From the NCBI GenBank assembly GCA_902557705.1, contig CACEBI010000003.1, positions 1-64,000 on the forward strand: DNA of 64,000 bases, written 5' to 3'. Of the stretch, positions 1 through 9,996 are shown one piece after another. Origin of the DNA: an uncultured SAR86 cluster bacterium. Lineage in GTDB: Bacteria; Pseudomonadota; Gammaproteobacteria; Magnimaribacterales; D2472. The notes beneath the pieces were generated by a model that was given only the letters and a program-made list of their open reading frames with translations, searched no databases and was not told the origin of the DNA. The position numbers and the translations under genes are program-made. Position 1 is the first letter of the stretch. Every line of letters begins with the position of its first letter.

Positions 1-210
1 ATATTTGGGCTCAAGGGTCTCGAATTGTTCTTTAATGTCTTTTGAAGCATCAAAAATACCAGCTGCTTGCAGAATTTTCATCCTTTTATCATTGGCTTTG
101 TTCTCATTTTGCATATCTCGCAGACTTACAGCAGTTGAAGATACAACGAAAGAACAAATTAAGCATATTGCAAATGCAACACCTAAAGTTTTTACTATTG
201 AATCATTCAT
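1..210 (-). CDS. nqrC: NqrC, Na+-translocating NADH:quinone reductase subunit C (N-terminal part, cut by window edge)
   Basis: The reading frame opens with ATG at 210 and runs off the window after 70 codons, so only the N-terminus is visible. Residues about 7-28 form the single membrane anchor typical of NqrC, followed by a charged helix that starts SLRDMQNENKAND. In the family, the missing C-terminal part carries a covalently bound FMN. The ATG overlaps the nqrB stop codon (ATGA), so the two genes are translationally coupled in an nqrABC... operon running leftwards. The name rests on the N-terminal pattern and operon position. nqrDEF would be expected beyond base 1, which I cannot see. Confidence 0.88.
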   Translation of the reverse strand, partial: MNDSIVKTLGVAFAICLICSFVVSSTAVSLRDMQNENKANDKRMKILQAAGIFDASKDIKEQFETLEPKY

Positions 211-1433
211 TGTGCCAAAGCCTTTCTTCTGTTTATATTTGAAACCATAACCATATGATCAATTACTGGAGCCAGTAAATTAGCAAAAAGAATTGCTAAC
301 ATCATGCCTTCAGGAAACGCTGGATTAATAACCCTTATTAATACAACCGTGACACCTATTATAAACCCATAAATCCATCTTCCGGTATTAGTTCCGGAAC
401 CAGAAACAGGTTCTGTTGCCATAAAAACTAAGCCAAATGCAAAACTTCCTATGACTAAATGCCAATACCAAGGAATTGCAAACATAGGATTGGTATCAGA
501 ACCCACTATATTTAGGATTCCAGACATAAATATCATTCCTAACATAGTTGCAACAACTATTCTCCAAGATGCTACTTTTGTAGCTAGAAGAATTATTAAT
601 CCTATACCAATAGCTATTATTGAGGTTTCACCTATGGAACCTGGTATATATCCTAGAAATGCATCCATCCAAGTAAAGTTTTGATTAATACCAGCCATAC
701 CGCTTTCTGCTGCTACTCCTAATGCAGTTGCTCCACTATAACCCTCTGGAACAATGTTATTATCAGCCAAACCTGCAATCCAAACTTTATCTCCTGATAT
801 TTGTGAAGGATAGGCAAAATATAAGAACGCTCTTCCTGTTAATGCCGGATTAAGGAAGTTTTTACCAGTTCCGCCAAATATCTCCTTACCAATTACTAAT
901 CCAAATGTGATACCAAGAGCTGCTTGCCACAATGGTAAATCAGGCGGACAACTTAATGAAAATAAGACAGTAGAAACAAAAGCTCCCTCATTTATTTCAT
1001 GTTTTCTAACGACTGCAAATAAAGTTTCCCATCCAATTCCAACCACAAATACGGTTATGTAGATAGGCATAAAATAGCATGCACCAAACCATAGCTTTGA
1101 AATAAAGCTTGATGAGTCGTAACCCACTAAACTTACTAAATAATGATGCCAATCACCTGTATTTAATTGATTAATTGATTCTAAATATTCAAGTGAATGA
1201 GCACCAAGATTATACATACCAAAAAACATTGCTGGAAAAGTAGATAACCATACGATTACCATAATTTTTTGGATATCAACACCATCACGAACATGAACTG
1301 GATTTGAGGTTTTTGTTTGTGTTGAAAATACAAAATTTTCTACAGCATCAAATAATGGGAACCATTTTGAATATTTACCCTCACCAACAAAATTTGGTTT
1401 GATAGAATTTATGTAATTTCTTAAACCCTTCAT
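207..1433 (-). CDS. nqrB: NqrB, Na+-translocating NADH:quinone reductase subunit B
   Basis: This is a 408-residue polytopic membrane protein, close to the family length of about 415. It is a core membrane subunit of the NQR complex, which couples NADH oxidation and ubiquinone reduction to Na+ export. The SGAT motif at residues 233-236 is the known flavinylation site, with Thr236 the expected covalent FMN acceptor. A PLFDAVENF-like N-terminus and the GGTGKNFLNPALTGR segment at about 187-201 are typical of the family. The start at 1433 overlaps the nqrA stop by four bases, and the stop overlaps nqrC, giving a tight operon. The call is secure. Confidence 0.97.
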   Translation of the reverse strand: MKGLRNYINSIKPNFVGEGKYSKWFPLFDAVENFVFSTQTKTSNPVHVRDGVDIQKIMVIVWLSTFPAMFFGMYNLGAHSLEYLESINQLNTGDWHHYLVSLVGYDSSSFISKLWFGACYFMPIYITVFVVGIGWETLFAVVRKHEINEGAFVSTVLFSLSCPPDLPLWQAALGITFGLVIGKEIFGGTGKNFLNPALTGRAFLYFAYPSQISGDKVWIAGLADNNIVPEGYSGATALGVAAESGMAGINQNFTWMDAFLGYIPGSIGETSIIAIGIGLIILLATKVASWRIVVATMLGMIFMSGILNIVGSDTNPMFAIPWYWHLVIGSFAFGLVFMATEPVSGSGTNTGRWIYGFIIGVTVVLIRVINPAFPEGMMLAILFANLLAPVIDHMVMVSNINRRKALAQ

Positions 1434-2734
1434 TGTTCTAAATATAGTTCATTTAAATTATTAGCAAGTATTGAACAATAGTCATACTTACTAGGACAGA
1501 TGTAAGAGCATATAGCTAAATCTTCAGGTGCTAGTTCTAGCATTCCTAAATCAACAGCTTGTTCTCTATCACCTACTACCAATGCTTTTAATAATTGCGG
1601 AACTAATATGTCCATAGGAAGGACTTCATCATACGATCCAACTGGAACTATAGCCCTATCACCACCATTCACTGAGGTATTAAATATAAACTTAGAAGGC
1701 TTTAACAATGAAGAAATAAAAACATTTAATTTTGAATGTAAGTGTGAGCCAGGCATTAACCAATTTAAAAATATATCATTAGCTTCGTCAGGAATTGCAG
1801 AAATAAGAGAGTCATAAAAACCTAGATAATTCATTACACCCTCAGATGCGTGACCATAAAGAACTGAACCTGAAATAATTCTAGATCCAGATTCAATTTT
1901 ACCTGCAGTAATTTCATCGATATTTCCTGAAATCCTAGCTTTAATTAATGATGGATTAAATACAGATGGGCCACCAAGCGCAATTGTCTTATGTGTTCTC
2001 AATGAATTATGCTCAAGAAGATATCCAATAGAGATTAAGTCTTGGAATCCAATGGTCCATGCTACTCTTTTTAAATTAACAGGATATATTTTATTAATGT
2101 GTGTGCTGGATAGGCCGGCTGGATGAGGGCCAGAAAATTGATGATAATAAACATTATCAATTGAAGTATCAAAATCAGAATTTTGATAACAACAATGAAC
2201 AGGACATGAAAAAGATTCGGATAATACTTTTAATGCTAGATTGAAGTATTTCAGATCATCTTGAATTATATGATGAGGATCTATAGCAAGCGGATTAGTG
2301 TCACAAGCATTTATAAATAATGCATCGGGCTTTGCCTCTACCCCTGGTGTTCTGTTAAATGGTCTAGACCTAAAAGCATTCCACAGACCTGACTCAACTA
2401 ATAGTGATTTAACATTACTAGTATCGAAATGGACGTACTCTTCGTTATCAGAAATCTCAATATCAATTGATAGAAACTTTCTTTTGTCTCCTCTACTAAT
2501 TTCCTTAATAACTCCTCCTGCTGGAGATGTATAGAAAACACCTGGATTTTTTTTATCTTCAAAAATTTTAGTTCCTCTTTTTACAGAGTCACCTAATTTG
2601 ACAAGCATTGTTGGCTTCATGCCAACAAAATCATTGCCCAGTAGAGACACAGATGTAACTTTAGGAGTATCTGTAATTACAGGGTCAGGAATACCAGAAA
2701 TTGGCAAATCTAGACCTTTAGAAATTTTTATCAC
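1430..2734 (-). CDS. nqrA: NqrA, Na+-translocating NADH:quinone reductase subunit A
   Basis: This 434-residue soluble peripheral subunit of the NQR complex heads the operon nqrA-nqrB-nqrC. The N-terminus (IKISKGLDLPISG) matches the conserved family opening, which supports the GTG start at 2734; no better ATG lies nearby. A weak AGG sits about ten bases upstream. The protein has no membrane segments. The family takes part in ubiquinone binding at the NqrA/NqrB interface. The next gene upstream on the same strand is the GAPDH gene, 78 bases away; I see no clear terminator between them. Confidence 0.96.
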   Translation of the reverse strand: MIKISKGLDLPISGIPDPVITDTPKVTSVSLLGNDFVGMKPTMLVKLGDSVKRGTKIFEDKKNPGVFYTSPAGGVIKEISRGDKRKFLSIDIEISDNEEYVHFDTSNVKSLLVESGLWNAFRSRPFNRTPGVEAKPDALFINACDTNPLAIDPHHIIQDDLKYFNLALKVLSESFSCPVHCCYQNSDFDTSIDNVYYHQFSGPHPAGLSSTHINKIYPVNLKRVAWTIGFQDLISIGYLLEHNSLRTHKTIALGGPSVFNPSLIKARISGNIDEITAGKIESGSRIISGSVLYGHASEGVMNYLGFYDSLISAIPDEANDIFLNWLMPGSHLHSKLNVFISSLLKPSKFIFNTSVNGGDRAIVPVGSYDEVLPMDILVPQLLKALVVGDREQAVDLGMLELAPEDLAICSYICPSKYDYCSILANNLNELYLEQ

Positions 2735-2812
2735 GTGTGCTTAGCCTAAGTATATTTAAATCCATCGAAAACGTGATGATTATAAATGTAAAGAGCCCTT
2801 GATTCTAGCGTT

Positions 2813-4315
2813 TTATTGAATTGGTTTAGGAAATCTTTTTAAGGAGATTCCAGCTACTTTTTTAGCTAAATTAATAACTTGTTTAGAGTATCCGTACTCA
2901 TTATCGTACCAACAATATAAGGTAACTCTTTTGCCACTTGTTATTGTTGCTTGAGAATCAATAATTGAAGCAAAAGGACTTGAATAAAAGTCTGATGAGA
3001 CAATCTCAGGTGAGTTTACATAACCAATGGTTTCTCTATATTTAGAATGAAAAGCCATTGATTTTAAGTAATCATTAAACTCTTCTCTAACAACTTCTTT
3101 ATCTAAAACCAATGAAAGTATTGCTAAACTTACATTTGGAGTAGGAACTCTAATAGCATTTCCTGTTAATTTACCTTCTAATTCAGGTATTGCTTTAGCA
3201 ACAGCTTTTACGGCTCCAGTTGTGGTTATTACCATATTCAATGGAGCTCCACGGCCTCTTCTATCACCTTTATGAAAATTATCAATCAAGTTCTGATCAT
3301 TGGTGTATGAGTGAACAGTTTCAATATGTCCACCATCTATACCATACTTATCATTAATTACTTTTAAAACAGGAACAATTGCATTCGTTGTACATGAAGC
3401 AGCTGAAATAATATTATCTGCATCTTCTAAAATCGAATCATTAACTCCATAAACAATATTTTTAATATTTCCCTTACCTGGAGCTGTAAGAATTGTCTTT
3501 GAGGCTCCTGAATTGATATGTTTGGAAAGTCCATCTTCATCTCTCCATACACCTGTGTTATCTATGACAAGCGGATCATGAATACCATGGTCTGAATATT
3601 TAACATCATCCGGACTTGAAGCATAGATAATTTTTACAGCATTTCCATTGATAACAAGTAAAGATTTTTCTTCATCAACTCTTACTGTGCCATCAAATGA
3701 ACCATGAACAGAATCTCTTGTTAATAAACTTGCTCTTTTGTAAATATCATCATCGCCAGCTTTTCTTATAACTACTGCTCTTAATCTATAGTAATTACCA
3801 GGACCAGTATTTTGGATCATCATCCTTGTAACAAGACGACCAATTCTACCAAAGCCATATAAAACAATATCTTTAGGTGATTTAGGTCTATCTGATTTAG
3901 CATCTATTAGATCAGCAAGTTCAGCATTTATGTAATCACTTAAACCAGAAGTGTCATTTTTAAGTTGACTAAAATTTGGGAATTTAATTGCTAATTCACC
4001 AATATCTATCTCGCAGTCAGCTAAATTTAGAGTATCAATATATTGAAGTATTGGAAATGTTTCTAATTCGCTTAACTCATTATCGTCTGCTTGGCGGGCA
4101 AATCTATGAGCTCTCATAATCTCTACAGGAGACTGATTAACAAGAGATTTTCCATATATAAGAATGTTGATACCATCGCGATATAGCCCACCTATAATTG
4201 GGACCATTAATTCAGAGAGACCTTCTCTCCATTTCCAGTCCCCAAATGAATCTTCAGGCAATATACGATTCTGACGTTTTGTTGATTGGAAACTTAAATC
4301 TCTTTTATCATCCAT
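2813..4315 (-). CDS. gap: Glyceraldehyde-3-phosphate dehydrogenase, long form
   Basis: The protein has 500 residues, about 150 longer than classical GAPDH because of an N-terminal extension (residues 1-147) without a recognised motif. The dehydrogenase core begins with the NAD-binding GFGRIGR at 154-160. The catalytic thiol is Cys308 in SCTTN, followed by the substrate-binding HSYTNDQ segment. It interconverts glyceraldehyde-3-phosphate and 1,3-bisphosphoglycerate. From memory, long forms like this sit between nqrA and mfd in pseudomonads too, so the neighbourhood is conserved apart from the inserted acyl-CoA dehydrogenase pair. Whether it works in glycolysis or gluconeogenesis cannot be told from sequence. 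Confidence 0.9.
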   Translation of the reverse strand: MDDKRDLSFQSTKRQNRILPEDSFGDWKWREGLSELMVPIIGGLYRDGINILIYGKSLVNQSPVEIMRAHRFARQADDNELSELETFPILQYIDTLNLADCEIDIGELAIKFPNFSQLKNDTSGLSDYINAELADLIDAKSDRPKSPKDIVLYGFGRIGRLVTRMMIQNTGPGNYYRLRAVVIRKAGDDDIYKRASLLTRDSVHGSFDGTVRVDEEKSLLVINGNAVKIIYASSPDDVKYSDHGIHDPLVIDNTGVWRDEDGLSKHINSGASKTILTAPGKGNIKNIVYGVNDSILEDADNIISAASCTTNAIVPVLKVINDKYGIDGGHIETVHSYTNDQNLIDNFHKGDRRGRGAPLNMVITTTGAVKAVAKAIPELEGKLTGNAIRVPTPNVSLAILSLVLDKEVVREEFNDYLKSMAFHSKYRETIGYVNSPEIVSSDFYSSPFASIIDSQATITSGKRVTLYCWYDNEYGYSKQVINLAKKVAGISLKRFPKPIQ

Positions 4316-4378
4316 AATTCTGTAAAAAATTTACATTAAAGAATTATTTTAATCGATAAAAGTTTAAATAAAAATCAT

Positions 4379-5470
4379 TTATTTGGAGAATGATTTTAGA
4401 TGGAAATCAGCGTTACCAAACATAGCATCAATAGCAACCATCTTTTTTAAATAATGGCCAATCATCATTTCTTCACTAACGCCCATACCTCCATGAAGTT
4501 GAACAGCATTTTGAGCAGATAGCTTACCAAATTTACCAACATGAGCTTTTAAAGCAGAAACATGTTTAAACTTATCTTCAGAATCAGCATCAACCTCTAA
4601 CATCGCTTTAAATAAAAGTGATTTTGCAAGCTCACTGTCAATAAACATGTCTACCATGCGGTGTTGTAGAACTTGAAAATTTGATATTGGCTGATCAAAT
4701 TGCTCTCGCTCTTTTGTGTATTGAACTGTCTTGTTATAACAAGAAACCATGCAACCAACAGCTTCAGCACTAATGCATAAAGTTGCAAGGTTAATGGTTT
4801 CAGTTAGTAGATTTTTTGCCTCGTCACCAGAAGCAATAATATCTGAATCCTGAATAGATACATTTTCAAAGGTAAATTCAGCACATGTCTTTTCATCAAT
4901 AGTTCTAAAAGTATTAAAAGAAACACCATCAGCAGTTGTATCGACTAGCACCAAAGACAATTCTCCATTCATAACACATGAAACAATTAGCTTAGACGCA
5001 TTTTTACCATTTAATACAAGTGTTTTAGTGCCATTGAGCTTACTATCAGATACATTAGTATCAGGTTTTAAGTATTCATAAGAATGAGCTGCCTCAGCAT
5101 ATGCAAGAGATATATGCATAGAGCCTGAACAAATACTTTCTATAAGCTCTACTTTGCCTTCAAAGTTAGATTTATCTAGAACAGAACCAGCTAAAACAAC
5201 ATTAGATAAATATGGTTCTATTACAAGTGATTTTCCAAACTCTTCGAATAATATAGACAGCTCTACTGGACCAAAACCAAAACCACCTGATTCTTCTGAA
5301 AATGGCATTGATAACCAACCTTGTTCAGCAAATAATGACCAGGCATTTGGATCAAAATCATCTTCTGATTTCACTACTTCTTCTCTTTTATAAAAATCGT
5401 ATTCTGTTTCACAAAATTTTTGAATTTGTTCTCTGAGCATTACTTGCTCTTCTGTATAACTTAAATTCAT
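4379..5470 (-). CDS. Acyl-CoA dehydrogenase-like subunit lacking the catalytic glutamate
   Basis: This 363-residue protein has the acyl-CoA dehydrogenase fold. The C-terminal FAD-contact segments YTKEREQFDQPISNFQ (about 251-266) and QLHGGMGVSEE (about 333) are clear. At the position where its neighbour has a catalytic Glu (HERF), this protein reads LATLCISAEAVGC (about 228-240), so the base is absent, and there is no YEG motif near the C-terminus. In actinobacterial sterol degradation, such defective subunits pair with an active one in alpha2beta2 enzymes. The gene follows its partner after two bases. An obligate heteromeric partner is my inference; substrate unknown. Confidence 0.85.
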   Translation of the reverse strand: MNLSYTEEQVMLREQIQKFCETEYDFYKREEVVKSEDDFDPNAWSLFAEQGWLSMPFSEESGGFGFGPVELSILFEEFGKSLVIEPYLSNVVLAGSVLDKSNFEGKVELIESICSGSMHISLAYAEAAHSYEYLKPDTNVSDSKLNGTKTLVLNGKNASKLIVSCVMNGELSLVLVDTTADGVSFNTFRTIDEKTCAEFTFENVSIQDSDIIASGDEAKNLLTETINLATLCISAEAVGCMVSCYNKTVQYTKEREQFDQPISNFQVLQHRMVDMFIDSELAKSLLFKAMLEVDADSEDKFKHVSALKAHVGKFGKLSAQNAVQLHGGMGVSEEMMIGHYLKKMVAIDAMFGNADFHLKSFSK

Positions 5471-5472
5471 GT

Positions 5473-6642
5473 TTATACCCCTAGTACAAATTTCGAAATA
5501 ATATTTTTTTGGATCTCGTTACTTCCACCATATATAGATGTTTTTCTGAAATTCAAGAATCTTTCTAACGAAACAGCTGCATGCTCAGGGCCAGATGGTT
5601 TATCGTTTGATCCGTAGCCTCCTGCTCCAGGATACATTAATGCATACTCACCTGCTGCTTCAACAAAAAGCTCAGTAAGGCCTTGTTGTATTTCTGTGCC
5701 CTTAATTTTTAAGATAGATGATTCAGCGCCTGGATGACCACCATTTTCGAGATCCGATAGCAGTCGTAATTCTGTCATTTCTAGAGCAGATATAGCAATT
5801 TCCATTTCAGCAACTTTCTTATCTAAATCTGAATTGTTTAACTCCGCAACAACTTCTTTTAACTGATTTAGAGCTCTCATAGAAGCTCCAACAGCAGCTA
5901 TACCAAATCTTTCATGAGCAAGTAAGAATTTTGCGTATGTCCAACCTTTACCCTCTTCACCAACTAAGTTTTCTACTGGAACTTTTACATCTGTGAAAAA
6001 CACAGAGTTAACTTCGTGATCACCATCAATAGTGATTATTGGCTTAACTTCTATGCCAGGGGTTTTCATATCAACCAAAAGGAAAGATATGCCTTCTTGT
6101 TTTTTACCAGAAGAATCAGTTCTCACTAGTAAAAAGATCCAATCAGCATTTTGAGCTAAAGTTGTCCATGTCTTAGAACCATTAACTACATAATGATCAC
6201 CTTCTTTGACAGCTTTTGTTTTGAGTGATGCTAAATCAGAACCGGAACCTGGTTCAGAATAGCCCTGACACCACCAAGTATTGAAATCTAATATGTCAGG
6301 CAAGAACCTTTTCTTTTGTTCTTCGTTTCCAAATGTCCAAATAACAGGCGCAACCATGCTTACACCAAAAGCTAATAGCGGCGGACACCCTGCCATTCCG
6401 AACTCTTTATTAAATAAATATAGTTGAGATGCGCTCCAACCAGTACCACCATATTCAACTGGCCAGTTATAACCCATCCACCCCTTTGCAGATAAAGCTT
6501 TATGATAATCAACCATGTCTTGTCTAGTAAGGTGTTCACCTTTATCCATTTTATCTTTAACATGCTTTGGATAGTCGTTAGCCAACCATTCTCTTAGTTC
6601 ATCTCTAAAAGCTAAATCTTCTTTTGAAAAATTAATGTCCAT
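5473..6642 (-). CDS. Acyl-CoA dehydrogenase, catalytic-type subunit
   Basis: This 389-residue flavoenzyme carries the family signature YSEPGSGSDLASL at about 128-140 and IYGGSNEIQ near the C-terminus, which binds FAD. Glu244 in LLAHERFG lies where isovaleryl-CoA dehydrogenase and FadE26-type enzymes keep their catalytic base. It would introduce the alpha-beta double bond into an acyl-CoA, with electrons passing to ETF. It is the first gene of a two-gene unit with the defective paralogue at 4379-5470. It is transcribed divergently from mfd, with a 75-base gap holding both promoters. The substrate cannot be deduced; branched or steroid-like side chains are possible. Confidence 0.9.
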   Translation of the reverse strand: MDINFSKEDLAFRDELREWLANDYPKHVKDKMDKGEHLTRQDMVDYHKALSAKGWMGYNWPVEYGGTGWSASQLYLFNKEFGMAGCPPLLAFGVSMVAPVIWTFGNEEQKKRFLPDILDFNTWWCQGYSEPGSGSDLASLKTKAVKEGDHYVVNGSKTWTTLAQNADWIFLLVRTDSSGKKQEGISFLLVDMKTPGIEVKPIITIDGDHEVNSVFFTDVKVPVENLVGEEGKGWTYAKFLLAHERFGIAAVGASMRALNQLKEVVAELNNSDLDKKVAEMEIAISALEMTELRLLSDLENGGHPGAESSILKIKGTEIQQGLTELFVEAAGEYALMYPGAGGYGSNDKPSGPEHAAVSLERFLNFRKTSIYGGSNEIQKNIISKFVLGV

Positions 6643-6717
6643 AATTACCTATATTATTTGTGAGTTGATAGAATACGCACAACATTATACAAGTATTTGT
6701 AAAAAATTTACCATTAA

Positions 6718-9700
6718 ATGCATAAAAATAACGACCATAGATTCGCACATCAATTGATTGATAAATATCATGATTCTGATGTTTCTTTATGTGTTGTTGT
6801 TAAAGATAGTAAGGAAGCTAGACTCATAAATAATGAACTGTCTTTATATTTAAATTCAGAGAGTATTAATTATTTTCCAGAAAATGAAATACTACCTTAC
6901 GACCATTTTTCTGCACCTGATAATATTTTAAGCGATCGTTTCTCAATCCTTAATACATTAGATAAAGAAAAGAAAATTATTATTACAACAATAAAGAGTT
7001 TATTTGAGCTATACCCTACAAAAGATTTTTTTCAATCAAAAGAAACTTTTAATTTAGGTGATTCTTTATCGTTAAATAAGCTTGAAAAAATTCTTATTTC
7101 TTTGAATTACGAAAAGGTAAACAGGATCGAAGGTATTAACCAGTATTCACTTAGAGGAGGAATTATAGATATCTATACTCCTATATATAGAAATCCCTTA
7201 AGAATTGAGATTTTTGATGATTCAGTTGAGTCTGTTAGATTCTTTGATCTTGAAACACAATCATCTGTTGAAAAATCAAATAATTTTAGGCTATCTAAAA
7301 GTTCTTTATATACATTCGATGATCATAATTTAAAAATATTTCGAGATAATTGGAGAGAATATTTTCAGGAATATGACGAAAGACATTGTGAAATATTTCA
7401 AAATTTAAATACCTCTAGAAAAGCAGAAGGTTCAGATATTTACTTGCCATTATTTTTTTCAAAAACTTCAAATTTTTTTGAAATATTTAATAGTCATTCA
7501 TTCATTGTATTAGATAATTTTGATGATGAAATAGACTCATACAATAACTATATTCAACAAAGATTTGATGACGAGAATATTGACTCACAAAGACCGTTAT
7601 TATCACCTAATGATTTATTTTGTTCGTTAGAAACTATTAAAAATAAACTCCCACAAAAAAGTATCTGGGATTTTGATATTTATGAAGATTTTAATTATAA
7701 AAATATTAATGAGCTTGTTAACGATATTGGTCAAAACAAATTAGAAAAATATCAAATTGTCTTAATTACATCACTTCAAAGTGAATACGAAACATTATTT
7801 GAACGACTGAAGCCAAATATTAAAGAAATAAAAAATATATCTCAGGCTTCATTTGGAATAAATTTAATGATTTCTGATATTGTTAGACCTATTCATATAA
7901 AAGAAAAACTTATTATTTTTAATAATGAATACAAACAAGATTCAAACTTAATATTTCTAGAGACTCAGGAAAGAAAATCAGTAACGCATAGCAGAGATCA
8001 ACTATTTAGCGATGGCGATTATGTTGTTCATGAGAATTATGGTATTGGCATGTATGAAGGTTTAGAGGTCGTAGAAACTAATAATAATTCTAATGAATAT
8101 ATGAAGATTATGTATTCTTCAAATGAAGCCTTATATGTGCCACTTAGAAGTGTTGATTTAATTAGTAAATATCACAAAAATGATTTAACTGAAAATATAA
8201 AACTTGATTCTCTATCATCTAATAAATGGCTAAAAAATAAAGAAAAAGCTCAAAAAAGAGCATATGATCACGCCGCTGAAATATTAGATATCGAATCAAG
8301 AAGACTTGAATCTACTGCGTTTGTTTTAAGAGCTAATGATGAAGATTTAAATATTTTTAATAAGGATTTTCCATTTAAAGAAACTGCAGATCAATTAGAA
8401 GCAATTAGCGCAATTCAGAAGGATATAGCTTTAGTTAAACCTATGAATAGAGTTTTATGTGGAGATGTTGGTTTTGGTAAAACTGAAGTTGCTATGAGAT
8501 CTGCTTTTGTGGCAATTAATTCAGATAAGCAAGTAGTTTTGTTATGTCCAAGCACCGTCCTGAGCGAACAACACTATGAATCATTTTTAGAAAGATTTAA
8601 AAATACAGGCGCATCTATAAAACTAATTAATAGACATACTTCTAAAAAAAATAAAGATAATTATGTAAAAGGGTTTAATAATAAAAACATTGATATAGTT
8701 ATTGGTACGCATGCATTGTTTACTTGCGGTATTGATTTTTCAAATACTGGTATTTTGATTGTAGATGAAGAACATAAGTTTGGAATCAGACAAAAAGATC
8801 TTATTAAGAGCAAGCAAGAAAATATACATATACTCTATTTATCAGCAACACCCATTCCTCGAACAATGAATTTTATATTTTCAGGTTTAAAAGAATTTTC
8901 TTTTTTACACACACCACCATCTAATAGATTGAGCATCAAATCTTTTCTTAAGATTGAAACTCATCAGCTTTTTAAAGAGGCTATTTCAAGAGAAATATCA
9001 AGAGGTGGTCAATGTTTTATAGTGCAAAACAATATAGACAAAATGAATTCTCTAAAGAATCAACTAAACAAACTATTACCAGATATTAAAATCGATATCG
9101 CACACGGTAAATTAAAAAAAGATGAAATATCAAATGTTATGAGAAGCTTTGATACTGGCTCTCTGGATGTTCTGATTTGTACAACTATCGTAGAAATGGG
9201 CTTAGACATACCAAATGCAAATACAATGTTAATAATAGATTCTCAAAATTTTGGATTATCACAGCTTCATCAGCTAAGAGGTAGAGTTGGAAGGTCTGCA
9301 AAACAAGGTTATTGCTATTTTTTAACTCCTTCACCTGAATTATCTAAAATTGCAAAAAATAGATTAGATTCAATAATTAAACTTTGTAATTTAGGTTCTG
9401 GATTTTTCATTGCTCAAGAGGATCTTGAAATTAGAGGCGGTGGAGAAATCTTAGGTGAAAAACAAAGCGGCCACATTAATACTATTGGTATGAGCTTATA
9501 TTTATCAATGTTAAAAAATGCAATAAATACCTTTAAAACTAATGATGAAAAAGAGTTTATAAATACAGAAATAAATTTTTATGACTCATCTTATATTAAC
9601 GACTCCTATCTGCCCTCCCCAGTTGAAAGATTAAAAATTTATAAAAATCTTAATAATGCATCTTCTATTAATGATATTGATAATATCTCAGAAGATCTGA

Positions 9701-9996
9701 GAGACAGATGTGGTTTATTTACAAATGAAGTTCAAAATTTGATAGATGATTCCAAGCTATTAGTGATGATTAAAAATACAGGTGTTATAAATATTAAATC
9801 TAATTCCTCAAAGACATCATTATTGCTCTCTGCAAATATTAATAAATCTGTTTTTGAGAATATATTGACTCTAGTAACAAATAAGCCCAATATTTATTCT
9901 ATTAATAAAGAAAATAAATTTATTATCGAGTTAAATGAAGATAATTCATCCCTTAGAAGAAAAACAGTTATAAAGTTATTGAATGAAATCATTTAA
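6718..9996 (+). CDS. mfd: Mfd, transcription-repair coupling factor
   Basis: This 1092-residue ATPase removes stalled RNA polymerase from DNA lesions and recruits UvrA. Domains in order are: a UvrB-like N-terminal module (about 1-330), a degenerate helicase module, the RNA-polymerase-interacting domain starting DYVVHENYGIGMY (about 434), Walker A GDVGFGKTE (about 582), the DEEH box (about 682), helicase motifs through QLRGRVGRS, and the C-terminal TRCF domain. It is about 55 residues shorter than the E. coli protein. An in-frame TAA lies directly before the ATG at 6718, which fixes the start; no Shine-Dalgarno sequence is visible. csiV overlaps its 3' end by 14 bases. Confidence 0.97.
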   Translation: MHKNNDHRFAHQLIDKYHDSDVSLCVVVKDSKEARLINNELSLYLNSESINYFPENEILPYDHFSAPDNILSDRFSILNTLDKEKKIIITTIKSLFELYPTKDFFQSKETFNLGDSLSLNKLEKILISLNYEKVNRIEGINQYSLRGGIIDIYTPIYRNPLRIEIFDDSVESVRFFDLETQSSVEKSNNFRLSKSSLYTFDDHNLKIFRDNWREYFQEYDERHCEIFQNLNTSRKAEGSDIYLPLFFSKTSNFFEIFNSHSFIVLDNFDDEIDSYNNYIQQRFDDENIDSQRPLLSPNDLFCSLETIKNKLPQKSIWDFDIYEDFNYKNINELVNDIGQNKLEKYQIVLITSLQSEYETLFERLKPNIKEIKNISQASFGINLMISDIVRPIHIKEKLIIFNNEYKQDSNLIFLETQERKSVTHSRDQLFSDGDYVVHENYGIGMYEGLEVVETNNNSNEYMKIMYSSNEALYVPLRSVDLISKYHKNDLTENIKLDSLSSNKWLKNKEKAQKRAYDHAAEILDIESRRLESTAFVLRANDEDLNIFNKDFPFKETADQLEAISAIQKDIALVKPMNRVLCGDVGFGKTEVAMRSAFVAINSDKQVVLLCPSTVLSEQHYESFLERFKNTGASIKLINRHTSKKNKDNYVKGFNNKNIDIVIGTHALFTCGIDFSNTGILIVDEEHKFGIRQKDLIKSKQENIHILYLSATPIPRTMNFIFSGLKEFSFLHTPPSNRLSIKSFLKIETHQLFKEAISREISRGGQCFIVQNNIDKMNSLKNQLNKLLPDIKIDIAHGKLKKDEISNVMRSFDTGSLDVLICTTIVEMGLDIPNANTMLIIDSQNFGLSQLHQLRGRVGRSAKQGYCYFLTPSPELSKIAKNRLDSIIKLCNLGSGFFIAQEDLEIRGGGEILGEKQSGHINTIGMSLYLSMLKNAINTFKTNDEKEFINTEINFYDSSYINDSYLPSPVERLKIYKNLNNASSINDIDNISEDLRDRCGLFTNEVQNLIDDSKLLVMIKNTGVINIKSNSSKTSLLLSANINKSVFENILTLVTNKPNIYSINKENKFIIELNEDNSSLRRKTVIKLLNEII

